A stretch of DNA of 64,000 nt from Rachycentron canadum. Its lineage: Eukaryota > Chordata > Actinopteri > Carangiformes > Rachycentridae. This document shows positions 1 through 9,990 of this stretch, in pieces (within the stretch, counting starts at the first letter, position 1; every line of letters starts with the position of its first letter). The stretch is taken from NCBI GenBank assembly GCA_038496675.1, contig CM076663.1, positions 18,199,290-18,263,289 on the forward strand, given 5' to 3'. The notes beneath the pieces are model-generated. The model did no database searches and was not told the DNA's origin. It saw only the letters and a program-made list of their open reading frames with translations. The translations under genes were made by a program, and so were the position numbers.

Positions 1-1028
1 CCAATGGTTGACTCCACAGGCTGCTCACATTAAACTCTTGTTTTTTTCGTTGTATGGAATTTATTAAAATGACAACATACATTCATTTAGTGTGCACAAT
101 AGATGTGATAGATGTGTAAGAGCTTTAAATGTACAATACAGTAATGATAACTGTAGTTTGGGGAAAAAAATCTAATCTAAAAAAAAAAATCCTAATTCGC
201 TGCACTGTGGTCAAGAAAGAATAACACTGATTATTATGGGCATCATTTTCCTTCTTTTTGCTCCCATAGTGATCATTTTTTAATAACATTTTCTTCATTA
301 TAAAGCAGTGGACATGGGAGTGCTCGTTTACTTCCGAGTAGTTACTGTGACTACCTTTCAAGTTAAATTACAAAATCCCCATTGATTTAATTATCATACC
401 TGAGATCATTCTCATTCTCAAACTTGAAGAAAATGAACAGTAAGAGTACTACAACTGAACCCAAAGGCCAAGGCCAAGGTTATATTCAGACTATTCATTA
501 TATTCACATTAATACAATTAACTGTATTAAGAAAAAACAAGAACTACATGAAACATGAAATTTATGATTGATTTTAAAAAAAAAAAAAAAAAAATTACAC
601 AAAACACATTCTTGGATGGTTTTAAGTTTAAGCAGGGAGAGTAAACATTGAACTCAACAATTGCTGCTGACAAGTAAAAAAAAAAAAAAAAAAAAAGGCA
701 ATTACAAGTAAAATACTACACAATAAATGCAGTGACATTTTTTTTAAGGTCTGGCAGAGTAAGCCCTATTGTGCTGAATGATCTGAGTATCAGTTCTCTC
801 TGAGTTTCTCTTTATCAAACTGAAGAACTATAAGTAGGGCAACTGATAAAGAAAACAGCAAATTACTAGATACAATTTTGATCAAAGAAGAACAAAATAC
901 AAACTGTACATTGTAACATATTAGCCCTTTATAAATCAAATGCACTTTTTAATCAAGGCAATACATTAAAACAAAAGCACTTCCTCCTCCAAATCTTATG
1001 GATATTAACTAACAGCTCCTCAGTTTCC
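1..1028 (-). other. probable 3' UTR and 3' flank of parp10
   Basis: No coding potential is visible; the stretch is AT-rich with several A-tracts (about 575-594 and 677-696). Read on the minus strand, an ATTAAA hexamer lies at 948-953, about 76 bases past the parp10 stop, and an AATAAA at 60-65. Either could serve as the polyadenylation signal. The choice cannot be settled from sequence alone. Confidence 0.45.
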
Positions 1029-1327
1029 TCAGCGGTGGATTCTCTGGCATGTAATGAGATACTCTGGAAATGCTTGAGTATCATTGAAGATGACAAACAT
1101 CGATGGCTTGGTAATGTTGTCTGTTACACTGTCATATCTGAGGGGGATATCACCAGTCTCCTTCAACGGGGCGGTCTTCATTGAATGGCAACCTTTGGTG
1201 AAGTCTCCTGTTAGAACCTTTGACACGAAAACAAACTTGTATCCATCTGTGTTTGGGGGTGAATACTGATCCTGAACGGACAGCGCAGAGTTGACAGCAA
1301 AATACACCCCTTGACCATAGACGGTGG
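1029..1327 (-). CDS. parp10: parp10 coding exon 10 (catalytic Tyr and C terminus)
   Basis: The last exon encodes ATVYGQGVYFAVNSALSVQ with the catalytic Tyr, then YSPPNTDGYKFVFVSKVLTG, and ends FVIFNDTQAFPEYLITCQR plus IHR and TGA at 1029-1031. The residue aligned with the PARP1 catalytic Glu is Met, in PSMFVIF. Confidence 0.95.
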
Positions 1328-4300
1328 CTGTGTGGAGAAACCATCAAGTCAGAGACTGATAACCAAGGCCAGACAAACTCAGTCAAAAGCAAAACAGAGT
1401 TATTCCCAAACTCACCGTTCTTTCCACAGAAGCTTCTGTTGAATCCATGAATGCATATCTCTTTCACACTTTTCTCACTTGTGCCATGATAGAGAGTCCG
1501 TTCAATTTCTGGGTACATGGCCCGCTGCAGCACACTTGCCTTCTTCAACTTGTACTGATTGTACAACAGTCGATTCATGAGCTTCTCCACCTGGAAAAAA
1601 ACGTCTGTGTTATTACAGATACAACACATAATTTTCACAATATGTAGGTAAATTCTTTCCACCTGTATGATTCTGATCTTGCTGTGGTATTCCTGGATTG
1701 TCTCATAGAAATTCTTCACCACATTCTGAAATTCATCAGATTCCTCATCGACCTTTGTTGTTTCCGGCAGGTTTGAAAGCAGAGAGTATTCCTGTTCTGT
1801 TGACAAATGATCAGATTTTAGAGTACATTTTCAATCCCTCATAGCAATCAAAAACAGATATGGAGTCTCCAAACTGACAGAGGGTAGTAAGCAATTATTA
1901 GACAGGTCAAATTATATGTAACGCTGTAGCCATTTGTACCTAATTGTACTGTATTATTCATTGTTTCTGTCCATCCGTCTGCTTGTTTTGCTATTGTTGT
2001 CTCCTCTTAGACTGTACATCTGTATATTTTTAGCTAGTTGTATGATAATTGTTTTGTCCGTTTGGTTTTGCTGTTGTTGTCTCTTCTTAGTGTATTATCA
2101 TATCATAGTGCAAGATAAGATAGGTCTTAATTACACTATACATGTAGGAGCACAACTAGGGACAGAGTTGAAAATTAGCAATAGCTAAAAACTCCCTGTG
2201 CAACACATCAGTTTCATGCTTTGTATGTTGAACTATGTTTGATGTATGTTAAAATGTATCGTCCTGATGAAATAAATAAATAAAATATGAAAAGGGTTAG
2301 GGGTTAGAAAGGTAATAACCATCCACATACTGTACTACATACACTCTAGAGCCTTTTAGCCAGTAAGCTAACAGTAACAACATTAGCTCACCCAGGCAGT
2401 TAGGCAGTTGTGTATCGAGTCAGTTGTGTATAGCCCAAATTCAATTAAAAACAAAAACAACTACAAAAACAACTGTTTTAATGCAACAACTCTATTTTTT
2501 CAAAATAGTGTTGTTACATTAAAACATTAGTAATACTGAAATTGGCATTTGATGTCATCTAGCTTTTTGAGGGAAAGGATATTAATTTGTATTCTGTATT
2601 ATTCATTAAATGTCAGACAGACAGAATTTTGTCAAATACTAGAGCAAAGACAAAAAAGCATGACAAAGAGAACTGCATGGTTTCTGCAATGGCTAGCTGT
2701 CCTTTTTAACATTTCTTTTCTTTAGCTTATCACCTAAAATGCTGCTTTCACTTACATTTTTGACTTGTATGACAATCTTACAATATTAGTTAGTTGCAGG
2801 GCTCCATACACAAAAGTATCATAAAAGCATTTTAAAGCAATGGATCACCTGTGTTTTATTTACCTGTGATGTTGTCACTCAAATCCCTTAAATCGAGCAA
2901 CTTCCTGGAGATTTTCACAGTTTTTCCTGAAGCTATGTTGTATTCCTGCATCTTTTCAAAGTAGATAATGTGGGGCTGATTGTCCAGCAAGATATCAACC
3001 TTTTTCAGCTTCATCCTCCAAGCATTTTCGATGAAAACTGTAGCATCAGGTGAATATGGAGTTGTGTCTGAGGAGGCTGGATCATGCAGCAACCACTGCA
3101 CAGTCCTCAGGATTTCCTGGCTGGATACAGCACTGGTGATTTTCTCCATCAGCAGCTTCACATCCCACACTCCTCCAAACACAAAGTCCTTGAATCCAGA
3201 AACCGTGATTGTGGTGCCCTGAACTTGAATCTCGACCGCGTGCTTCCTCTTGATCATCTCCAAACACTTCATGTGGTACTCAGACATGTTCCACACACTC
3301 TTGTGCTCGAGCTTCTCCTCCACCTGTCTCTGGCTGATCTTCTTCCCAAAGGCAATGTCCACCCGAATCAGATCACAGCTATAACCTGCAAACACGTCCA
3401 TCTGCATGGTGTTGGCTGCCTTGATAGCATCCTGTAAGGAAACATCAGTGCTCTTGTCCACCTGACCCACTTGAAGGCTGTTGTCAGTACCAGTAGAAGA
3501 AGCCTCATGTTGGATCATTTTCCTGGACAGCTCCAAGGCTTTTTTCAGCTGTTCCTCTTCGTCCTCCAGGGACCAGTGGCTTGATTCCATGGAGTACTGG
3601 ATGGCTAAAGATAGCTGGGCCTCTTCTTCCAGATTGCTAGAAAGGCCCTGGGCTAACCCACTGGCAGTGTTACCTTCAGCTGAGAGCTGGGATGCATCTA
3701 AAAATATGACATCAGCGTCCTGGTCTGTTAAGTTGGCCGACTCCTCTGCCGTGTACAGGTCCATGTTATCCATGTAATTGGGTTGCTCTGAATTGGAAAC
3801 ACCATCTGCGAGACTTTCATCAATGGCTGAGACAATTTTCTTTGCCTCCTCTAAAAGGCCTACAAAGAAACAAACAGACTCTTAGAAACTGCTAAGGAAT
3901 ATCAGAAATAATTAAAGAGACAGAGATTACCTTTGTCAGCAGCTCCATTACTATCAGTTTGCTCCTTTAACTGTGAAGGACCATCCACAGACACTCTCTT
4001 AAAGTTTCTTTGAGACATCATCACCCATGCAGTTTCAAAAATGTCCTGGAATGAAAAGAAAAAGTACAATATGTTATAAGTTTTTTCATGTTAAGTAGCA
4101 GATTGTGACTTAATGCTATCCTAATTGAATATGTAAATATATCATGCATAGTAGATGAGTCATACCAGTGACCATTACCTACTAATTACTTCACATTTGC
4201 CGACCATTTATCATTAAATTTAGGCCTTTTACCTTTCTGTATAAAGGTAAAACACCAGTCTGCTACATTTTGGCCTTGAGGAGAATAAAGCAATTGAATA

Positions 4301-7300
4301 ATGGAAAAGCTATTTGTTCTTGGGTAAACCGGGCAGAATGACCTCATTTTGTTTAGTTTTTCAAACCCGTGTCTGTACTTTCATGTCCCACTGTCAGTGG
4401 TGTTATTTCATCACTACTGCTGGCTGCTGTTTATTTATTTTATTCAGTTAAGTGTGTGATTTGAGTGTTTAACCTGAGCATAATGAGGCATTTTTGACAG
4501 CGGGGCCTGGAGTTCAGTAATTGCAATAAACAAAAGATCAGAAAAGGTCAGTTCCCACCAAGAATTTGTAATCAGTGTTTCAACTGTCCTCGCTGCTCAT
4601 ACTTTACTGAATTATCACAGAACGTCAATGTTATTTTGAAACAATAAAAGCTTCCTATGAACTCGCAAGCAAATTTGAAGTTGATTCTCATAACTTAGGA
4701 GGCAGTAACTGGAACCAGTTACTGGAAGGCCAGAAGGTGCTTTAAAATATCTGAAAAATTGGTGTGCTCTGGAAAATGGCCGCCAATAATGTAGCTAATG
4801 GACTAAAACAGGAAAAACCACTGGTGTGTTATTTTTAAATCTATCCACTTCCCCCTGGCCTGAAATCAGTGAGTTTTGAACCTTGTTCTGCTTCCACAAC
4901 AACAAAGGTCCAACAGAGACTTGTTTTTCCTGAGGAAGATGTCTTTTTTTTTTATGTCTCTTCTGAATCTCTTTTATTGGACTTTTATTGAATCAGTTTT
5001 AATGATGTGCATTGAGCCAGTGGTCTGACAGGCTACTTCCCTCGTGGAGCGCCAAGACCACCCTCTTCGGACAAAGTTTGAACTGTTGCCCTCAGTTCAT
5101 CAGTTTATGAGGACCGAGAGTTTTCTTTTGTTTCCGCTGTTACATGGTAGATAGTATTTCACCGTTGTCTAGACATTGCTTATTTGCACAGACTGCTTAC
5201 TTAACTTTTGCATTTGGCTAGCCTGTATGTTGATGTCCGTCAAGTATGCAATTTAACTAATGTGGATATTTTTTTAAGTGGCTAAAACAGGTTTTTGCAA
5301 ATGGCCCCCTCCACAGCACACAGCAGACATCACTCAGCTTCTGCACGCTGCCGCAGTCTGCTTCTTTTAACTGGCAGCACGCTGATCTCAATCTACTGCA
5401 GGTAACACCAACGATAGACAAGCACCTCACACAACCACACGTCAACTAATCTAAACTGTCACTTTGAGTCTTTGGTGCTATGCCTGTGTTGTCTGTCAAT
5501 GTGTGCTTTTGTATAACCTGGATGCAAATCAATTTCCCTGTAAGACACAATAAAGAAACTTTGAATCTTGAATTTGGAAACATATACTTTGTTTTTTCAG
5601 CCAAGTGGAGGCGTGAGCTGTGACTGACAACAAACCATGCAGTAAAAAAGGGAAGTACAGCAAAGCTAAAACATTCAGCAGACAGAAGCGGTTCAGAGAA
5701 ACAGTGAGCATCGGTGCTTTACTTCTGTCATGTTTCTGCTGAAAGAACTCAGCCTCAGGCTACACTGTATACAGTTTCAAGGTAGACAGCTTGTCAAAAT
5801 GAATGACATCTGCAATAAGTGGCCAACTGAGAGGAAATGTGCAAGAATAAAGTTGCATATCATAGTTTTGAAAACACATGCGAGAGCAAAACTTTTGTTT
5901 TGTTCCATCACTCCATTACCTGGTGAGGCAGGGGTTCCCAGGGTGCCTGCTTTGGGCTGATGTAGACCTGAAACTTTGTCTCCATTTCATTCAGGATGCT
6001 CTTGCACTCTGCTTCACCTAAAAACCGGACCACTCCTGGAGCGTTTACTGTGATGGTTCTGGTGCAGATAGAGGAGACCACGCTTTGCAGCACCTCCTCA
6101 GCCATTTGGCAAGCAACAGCATGACCATGGATCTGTCAAGAAAATACAAAAACTATTCTAAAACTGAGACAGAAAAGAATATGACTGGCCATCACCAATG
6201 ATATTTACAACATTGCAGTTCAGAAATCTCTGCTTTTACATGAGACAGTGATGCACCACCCACCTTTAACCCAGAGACATCCTCAGCCTCTAGTGGGAAA
6301 ATAGACACTTGGTCCATGTCAGCCAATAACTGATGACAATGGGTCTGGATGTATTTCAGCATGCCTGGCTCCATAGAGATGACAGTCTCCCTTTCAATGG
6401 GTGTACTGAGAAATTGCAGGATGGCAGTCTGCTTCTCAATCTCCATCCCTTTCAAAGTCAACACATCAATATTCCTTCCTCGTTCGGGCACCTTTACCGA
6501 AGAGAAGCTCAGAGCCTGCAGGAACTCAGACCACTCTCTGCAGTATAACATGCACTCGTATTGCGTTTCCAACGGAATGCTGAAGTGACACAGTTGGGAT
6601 TTTAAAAAGCTACATGCCTGCTGAGCCAAGTCCTGGGACAGCGATGTTACCACGACCTTAGAATCAGATACAGAGTACCTAGTGGGTGACACAGTTCGAT
6701 TCATGGTTTGTTGTAGACATTCTTTTACATCTTTTCTCGCAAGGAACTGGGCCTTTTCTGGTTCGAGAGTGAAATGAATTTCAGCCATATTGCTAAAAAA
6801 ATCCAAGATGGTGTGTTTTATCTGCTCCAACGTTTGTCTGCCAGGTCCTACAATGTGCACACCATCATCTTTAATTTGGATGGTGAAATGCGGGTTAGCC
6901 TTTTCAATGTTCTGTGGAAGGGGGCAAAGTTGAAACAGAGCTAATTTCACTGGGTCAGCAATGGCAACATGGCTTGATAGTGTATCTACATCCTCTGTTT
7001 GATTCTCCATAACTTCCACTGCTGCTTTCTCTACCGCCTCACAGGCAGCAAGAGACTGAGAGGAGGATTGGCTGCTGGCAGGGACCACCAGGGGAGGACT
7101 GGTCTGCATCTGAATATCACTCAGATCCTCCAAGTTTTTCTCAGTGACATCTTGGCTTGCACTACTAGAGTTTTGTAATGTTACACTTTCTGTTGCTTGA
7201 AGGATGTCAAAGTACGGCTTCACCACCAGGTCAGCATCGTCCAGTTTGTGTTGTTGATCCAGGACAGGGCCCAAAGCTGTTACAAGAAATGCAGACATTT

Positions 7301-8252
7301 TGTTTATTAAGAAAACTGTAATGGCACAGCAAGAGCTTGAAAGGTTGTATAGTGCAAAACTTACAGTCAAAGTTGACGAAGGAAACCTTTGCTGTACCCT
7401 CTGATAGCATGGTGACCCCCTTCACCTTATGATCCCCACCTCGCTTGCTCTCAAAGTAAAGAGTGAGCATGTCTGGAGTGGTGCCAGGGTGCAGGTTCTC
7501 CACGAAAACAGAATCAGTTTGCTCAATCTGTTCAAGTGTCACATTGGCCCCTTCCAGTGTCCTCTTTGAGATCTTTGCACTAAGGTTTTGGAAATCTGCA
7601 CAATAAAAACATAGTACCATCAAGATTGAAATGAAAAGATGAACATTTAGAAATATCAGTGTGTTTTTGAGAAAGAAGAGAATATGTGCGATCTAAGAGA
7701 CCTTTTGACAAAGGTTTGTTGAGATGAATGAGGATGAGATCTCTCCCCGGTGAGGGATATAGGGTGTAGTCTGTCACGTTCAACCCCATCATGTTCTCCA
7801 CATAGAGCTCTATCATCTCTGTGATGGTGTTGGGGTTGATCCCACGCAGCAGCAGCCTGCACTGGTCCTTGGAGGCAGGCTTTCTCACAGTCAGCTCAAC
7901 ATTATGCAGAACATGGTGCCCTTTAGACAGGACTTGGGCTGCAGCTGTCAAAACGGTAGGAACAGAGTTAGAATATAGTACAAGAAAAAAAGCAGCTTGT
8001 CAGAGGTTAGCAAATCACACATATATATGACCATACTTTCAAAATGTCCTGGATGAATATACAAGTCCTCTACTTGCCTTCAGCATCTTCAAACACCAAA
8101 GTGGCACGGTCACCCTTCTTCACCACAGAGACAAGCGGGCCTCCCCCAGAGCGACGTTTATTCTCAAAGTACAGACACAGCAGTTCCTCGTCCACTTGTT
8201 CAGGCAGCGCCAGCACCTCCACTGTCCTCTCCTCCGGGTTTTCGACTGGCAT
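1029..8252 (-). CDS. parp10: parp10: mono-ADP-ribosyltransferase with RRM-like and UIM modules (10 coding exons)
   Basis: The coding exons in gene order are 8078-8252, 7702-7944, 7365-7595, 6264-7276, 5920-6132, 3931-4045, 2864-3859, 1663-1796, 1416-1590 and 1029-1327. They sum to 3,594 bases, that is 1,197 residues plus TGA, and every splice phase matches. The N terminus holds an RRM-like segment with YFENKRRSGGGP, a second (LLLRGINP...LYVENMMG) and a third (LYFESKRGGDH). Two clear UIM-like helices lie near residues 741-756 and 762-778, with a weaker third near 803-816. The PARP domain fills roughly 1041-1197, with His1075 (YHGT) and Tyr1107 (GVYFA). This order is the PARP10 layout. The third triad position is Met1175 rather than Glu, which fits mono- rather than poly-ADP-ribosylation. 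The human protein is somewhat shorter (about 1,025 residues). In mammals PARP10 modifies proteins and nucleic-acid ends and is interferon-inducible; that role is inferred here. PARP14 is unlikely because no macrodomain is seen. Confidence 0.93.
1416..1590 (-). CDS. parp10: parp10 coding exon 9 (catalytic His)
   Basis: The exon encodes VEKLMNRLLYNQYKLKKASV, then ERTLYHGTSEKSV with the NAD-binding catalytic His, then HGFNRSFCGKN, a PARP10/14-type signature. The acceptor is TTTTTTTCCAG and the donor AACG/GTGAGT. Confidence 0.95.
1663..1796 (-). CDS. parp10: parp10 coding exon 8
   Basis: The exon encodes EQEYSLLSNLPETTKVDEES, then DEFQNVVKNFYETIQEYHSK and IRIIQ, the helical start of the PARP catalytic region (compare GEFQEVVRAFYDTL in the mammalian protein). 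The acceptor is TTTGTCAACAG and the donor ATACAG/GTGGAA. Confidence 0.9.
2200..2285 (+). repeat. possible LINE 3' tail in a parp10 intron
   Basis: The sequence after about 2200 ends in GTCCTGATG followed by AAATAAATAAATAAA, the kind of short-period tail left by a LINE inserted on the plus strand. It lies in the 1,067-base intron 1797-2863. The body of the element is not recognisable to me. Confidence 0.3.
2864..3859 (-). CDS. parp10: parp10 coding exon 7 (UIM cluster and pre-catalytic region)
   Basis: The exon encodes an acidic stretch, then two UIM-type helices (EEEAQLSLAIQYSMES and DEEEQLKKALELSRKM, each with the Ala-x-x-x-Ser core), a possible third (VSLQDAIKAANTM), and a region of about 170 residues leading to the catalytic domain. 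UIMs bind ubiquitin chains in mammalian PARP10. The acceptor is TTTCTTTGTAG and the donor ACAG/GTAAAT. Confidence 0.9.
3931..4045 (-). CDS. parp10: parp10 coding exon 6
   Basis: This short 115-base exon encodes DIFETAWVMMSQRNFKRVSV, then a polar linker ending ADKG. The acceptor CATTCCAG and donor AAAG/GTAATC are good, and the phases (0 in, 1 out) join cleanly to the neighbours. Sequence similarity alone would not identify it; phase and position do. Confidence 0.78.
4046..5919 (-). other. parp10 intron 5 with a possible retroelement tail
   Basis: This 1.9-kb intron has no exon-like open frame that fits the splice phases. Its right third, about 5030-5575 on the plus strand, ends CAATTTCCCTGTAAGACAC then AATAAAGAAACTTTG, resembling the AATAAAG-type 3' tails common on teleost LINEs. 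The rest shows nothing recognisable. Confidence 0.4.
5920..6132 (-). CDS. parp10: parp10 coding exon 5
   Basis: The exon runs from a TTCTTGACAG acceptor to a CACCAG/GTAATG donor and encodes IHGHAVACQMAEEVLQSVVS onward to PLPHQ. It continues the central globular region, which looks KH-like and was weakly described in older family annotations. Both ends are phase 0. Confidence 0.87.
6264..7276 (-). CDS. parp10: parp10 coding exon 4 (large central exon)
   Basis: This 1,013-base exon encodes the end of the third RRM-like unit (SLGPVLDQQHKLDDADLVVK), then a low-complexity Ser/Gln/Glu-rich linker, then a region with MEPGMLKYIQTHCHQLLADM and FPLEAEDVSGLK. The last part aligns by eye with the PARP10 segment that has a similar GAMRFLQ...LLPLEG pattern. 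The donor is AAAG/GTGGGT. Confidence 0.9.
7365..7595 (-). CDS. parp10: parp10 coding exon 3 (third RRM-like segment)
   Basis: The acceptor is TTATTGTGCAG and the donor GACT/GTAAGT. The exon encodes SVFVENLHPGTTPDMLTLYF and SKRGGDH, matching the later LYLEN-type RRM segment of mammalian PARP10. The last residues (VSFVNFD) continue into SLGPVLD of the next exon. Confidence 0.88.
7702..7944 (-). CDS. parp10: parp10 coding exon 2 (second RRM-like segment)
   Basis: The exon lies between a TTTTGACAG acceptor and an AAAAG/GTCTCT donor. It encodes AAAQVLSKGHHVLHNVEL, then a segment starting LLLRGINPNTITEMIELYV that resembles a second RRM fold. Phase 1 is kept on both sides. Confidence 0.88.
8078..8252 (-). 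CDS. parp10: parp10 coding exon 1 (first RRM-like segment)
   Basis: The ATG at 8252-8250 follows the 3' splice site by one base: a T-rich tract and CAG end at 8254, so the exon starts at 8253. The reading starts MPVENPEERTVEVLALPEQV and contains the YFENKRRSGGGP motif shared with mammalian PARP10. The exon ends in GAAG and is followed by GC, not GT. Confidence 0.9.
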
Positions 8253-9228
8253 CCTGAAAAATATATAAACCAATACACAGGTTTCAGTCAGTTAAAGTGG
8301 TTCTACATGTCTACAAATCTTTGTTTACATCTTTCTGACTAAATGAAGTGAAACATGCAGCCTGGGTTTTACACAGGACAGAAGACACAACTTTCAAATA
8401 TCTACTTATTAGAAATGTTAAGTCTTTGTAAACTAGACATGTCACATCAGACAAAGTGAGCAATTGAAATGTGTCAATCTTGAGTATTGTGAAATTATGA
8501 AGGGGTATGATCCATTATCATTTGTCATTTTCCAAATCCAATATAACAATTGACCCATTAATCAGCCTTAGATACAACTCATGTCCAGGCAACTGAACTG
8601 ACCACAGGCAGACTCCAATCAGGGCGTAGAAACATCTCAAAGTTGATCGAGACAAATGGGGCCTAAATAGCAATGGGATATTTCTGTTTTCTTTTTCACG
8701 AACTTGCAAAATATTCCTAAAATTCTGTTCTCACTTTGTCATTATGGGCCATCCAACGGAGACTGACATTTAGACCATTACAGTACAGTACAAGGCTGTA
8801 ACATAACACCACGTGAAACAAGTGAAGGGGTCTTAATGCTTCCTGAATGCACTGCAAATTAGAACTAATATTTCTGCTCAAGTAAATACGAAGGATCAGG
8901 GTTAACATTTCTGTGTGAAATGTCTTTCAGAAGCTAATTCCAGGGTTTCTTCATCAGTACAGAGTAAGGGTTTGTGAAGTATCCTGCCATGACAGTGATT
9001 GTGGCCTACACAGCACTAAATGAAGCTACCTTCTAGGAAGCTCGGCCTTTGTAACACCCTCCATGTCAGGATGAAAACAGCACGGTGGTGGTTTAGGTAA
9101 ACGGCACAAGAAACAGTATCCTCACACGTTTCCATACGCACTGACTGCATAGTGTGTAGGTTGTTGTTTTATTGCGCAGTTTACCAGAAGTTCGTGTTCG
9201 TGATCTGCTCTGTCATTTCTACCAAGTT

Positions 9229-9240
9229 GAAAGTGAAACC
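9229..9240. promoter_or_regulatory. ISRE/IRF-type motif in parp10 intron 1
   Basis: GAAAGTGAAACC matches the interferon-stimulated response element core GAAANNGAAAC in full. It lies about 125 bases downstream, in gene direction, of the proposed first-exon donor at 9366. Mammalian PARP10 is interferon-inducible, so the site is plausible, but a 12-base match alone is not proof. Confidence 0.5.
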
Positions 9241-9365
9241 AGTCTGTACAGCCGCCGTGTTCAGACACTGGAGCCCAACTAGTTTCTCGCTCGAAGATTT
9301 GATATTTTGGCGACAGCGCAGGCAAGTACGACGGACTCGGGGGGATTTAGTGGAGCTGTACTTAC

Positions 9366-9490
9366 CTGTGCTATGAGGAAAACATTTGCTCGTGAATTGG
9401 CTCCGTCTACACGGGCTGAACTCCGAGGACTTCCTTGTTGTGCTGCTTGTTGGACGGCGGGTGGCGTCATCGCCCTCACCTGCACGCGTT
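9366..9490 (-). other. parp10: likely non-coding first exon and promoter area of parp10
   Basis: Read on the minus strand, a strong donor (AGCACAG/GTAAGTACAG) ends an exon at 9366. It would splice to the acceptor at 8253, just before the ATG. The sequence from 9366 to about 9490 is richer in CpG than its surroundings. The upstream end, that is the transcription start, is a guess. A reading frame starting MQVRAMTPP crosses this exon but is not in frame with the parp10 start. Confidence 0.5.
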
Positions 9491-9568
9491 AAAGGGGAAC
9501 GGTCACATTAGTCATCACGGTGCCGTTCACGTCTAATTACTAAGACACCTTCATCAGAGGAGGCCATG

Positions 9569-9603
9569 TCATCACCATCATCATCATCATCATCATCATC
9601 ACC
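9569..9603 (+). repeat. (CAT)n microsatellite
   Basis: An uninterrupted run of CAT/ATC units with one CAC at each end, just upstream of parp10. Confidence 0.9.
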
Positions 9604-9990
9604 GTGTGTTTGTTTGTTTATTTGTTTATTTTAGTAGGATCACGCAAAAAGTGTTGAACCGATTTGCACCGAACTTGGTGGAGGGATGGGGAAGGGGCCA
9701 GAGACGAACCCATTAACTTTGGGACACGATCCGGATAATTTACTATGAATTTATTTATTTTTCCTTTGAAGTTTGGTTTATGTTGTTGGCACTTGTCCTG
9801 GAGTATGTCTGCAAAATGGGCTCTTCAGAATAATGTATATGTTTGGAATATGATTAAAGGTGCATTTGTATGCACATCACTTGAATGTTGCAGCTGGTGA
9901 AGCCGGAGCTCATTTTAATCATGTATACTGCTTGGTAGCTTGTAAATTTCCTTCCCAAGGATCAATGAAATTTTATCCGACAGCAAAAAA
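9604..9990 (+). repeat. dispersed teleost repeat fragments
   Basis: A (TTTG/TTTA)n lead is followed by AGGATCACGCAAAAAGTG and GCACCGAACTTGGTGGA, a phrase I recognise as part of a common dispersed fish repeat. A second piece near 9890-9975 ends AATTTCCTTCCCAAGGATCA, like a retroelement 3' tail. Exact family names are not assigned. Confidence 0.5.

Noticed and set aside
1934..2188. Hydrophobic 84-codon frame that looks like a membrane protein
   Set aside because: It lies in a parp10 intron in T-rich sequence; the hydrophobic look follows from base composition.
8700..8790. TCTCACTTTGTCATTATGGG resembles a Tc1-like internal phrase
   Set aside because: Too short, with no ends or further matching blocks nearby.
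9279..9485. 68-codon frame over the parp10 first exon
   Set aside because: It runs through the strong donor at 9366 and is out of frame with the parp10 start after splicing.
9569..9603. Regular short repeats that might suggest an array
   Set aside because: Plain (CAT)n microsatellite; no spacers.
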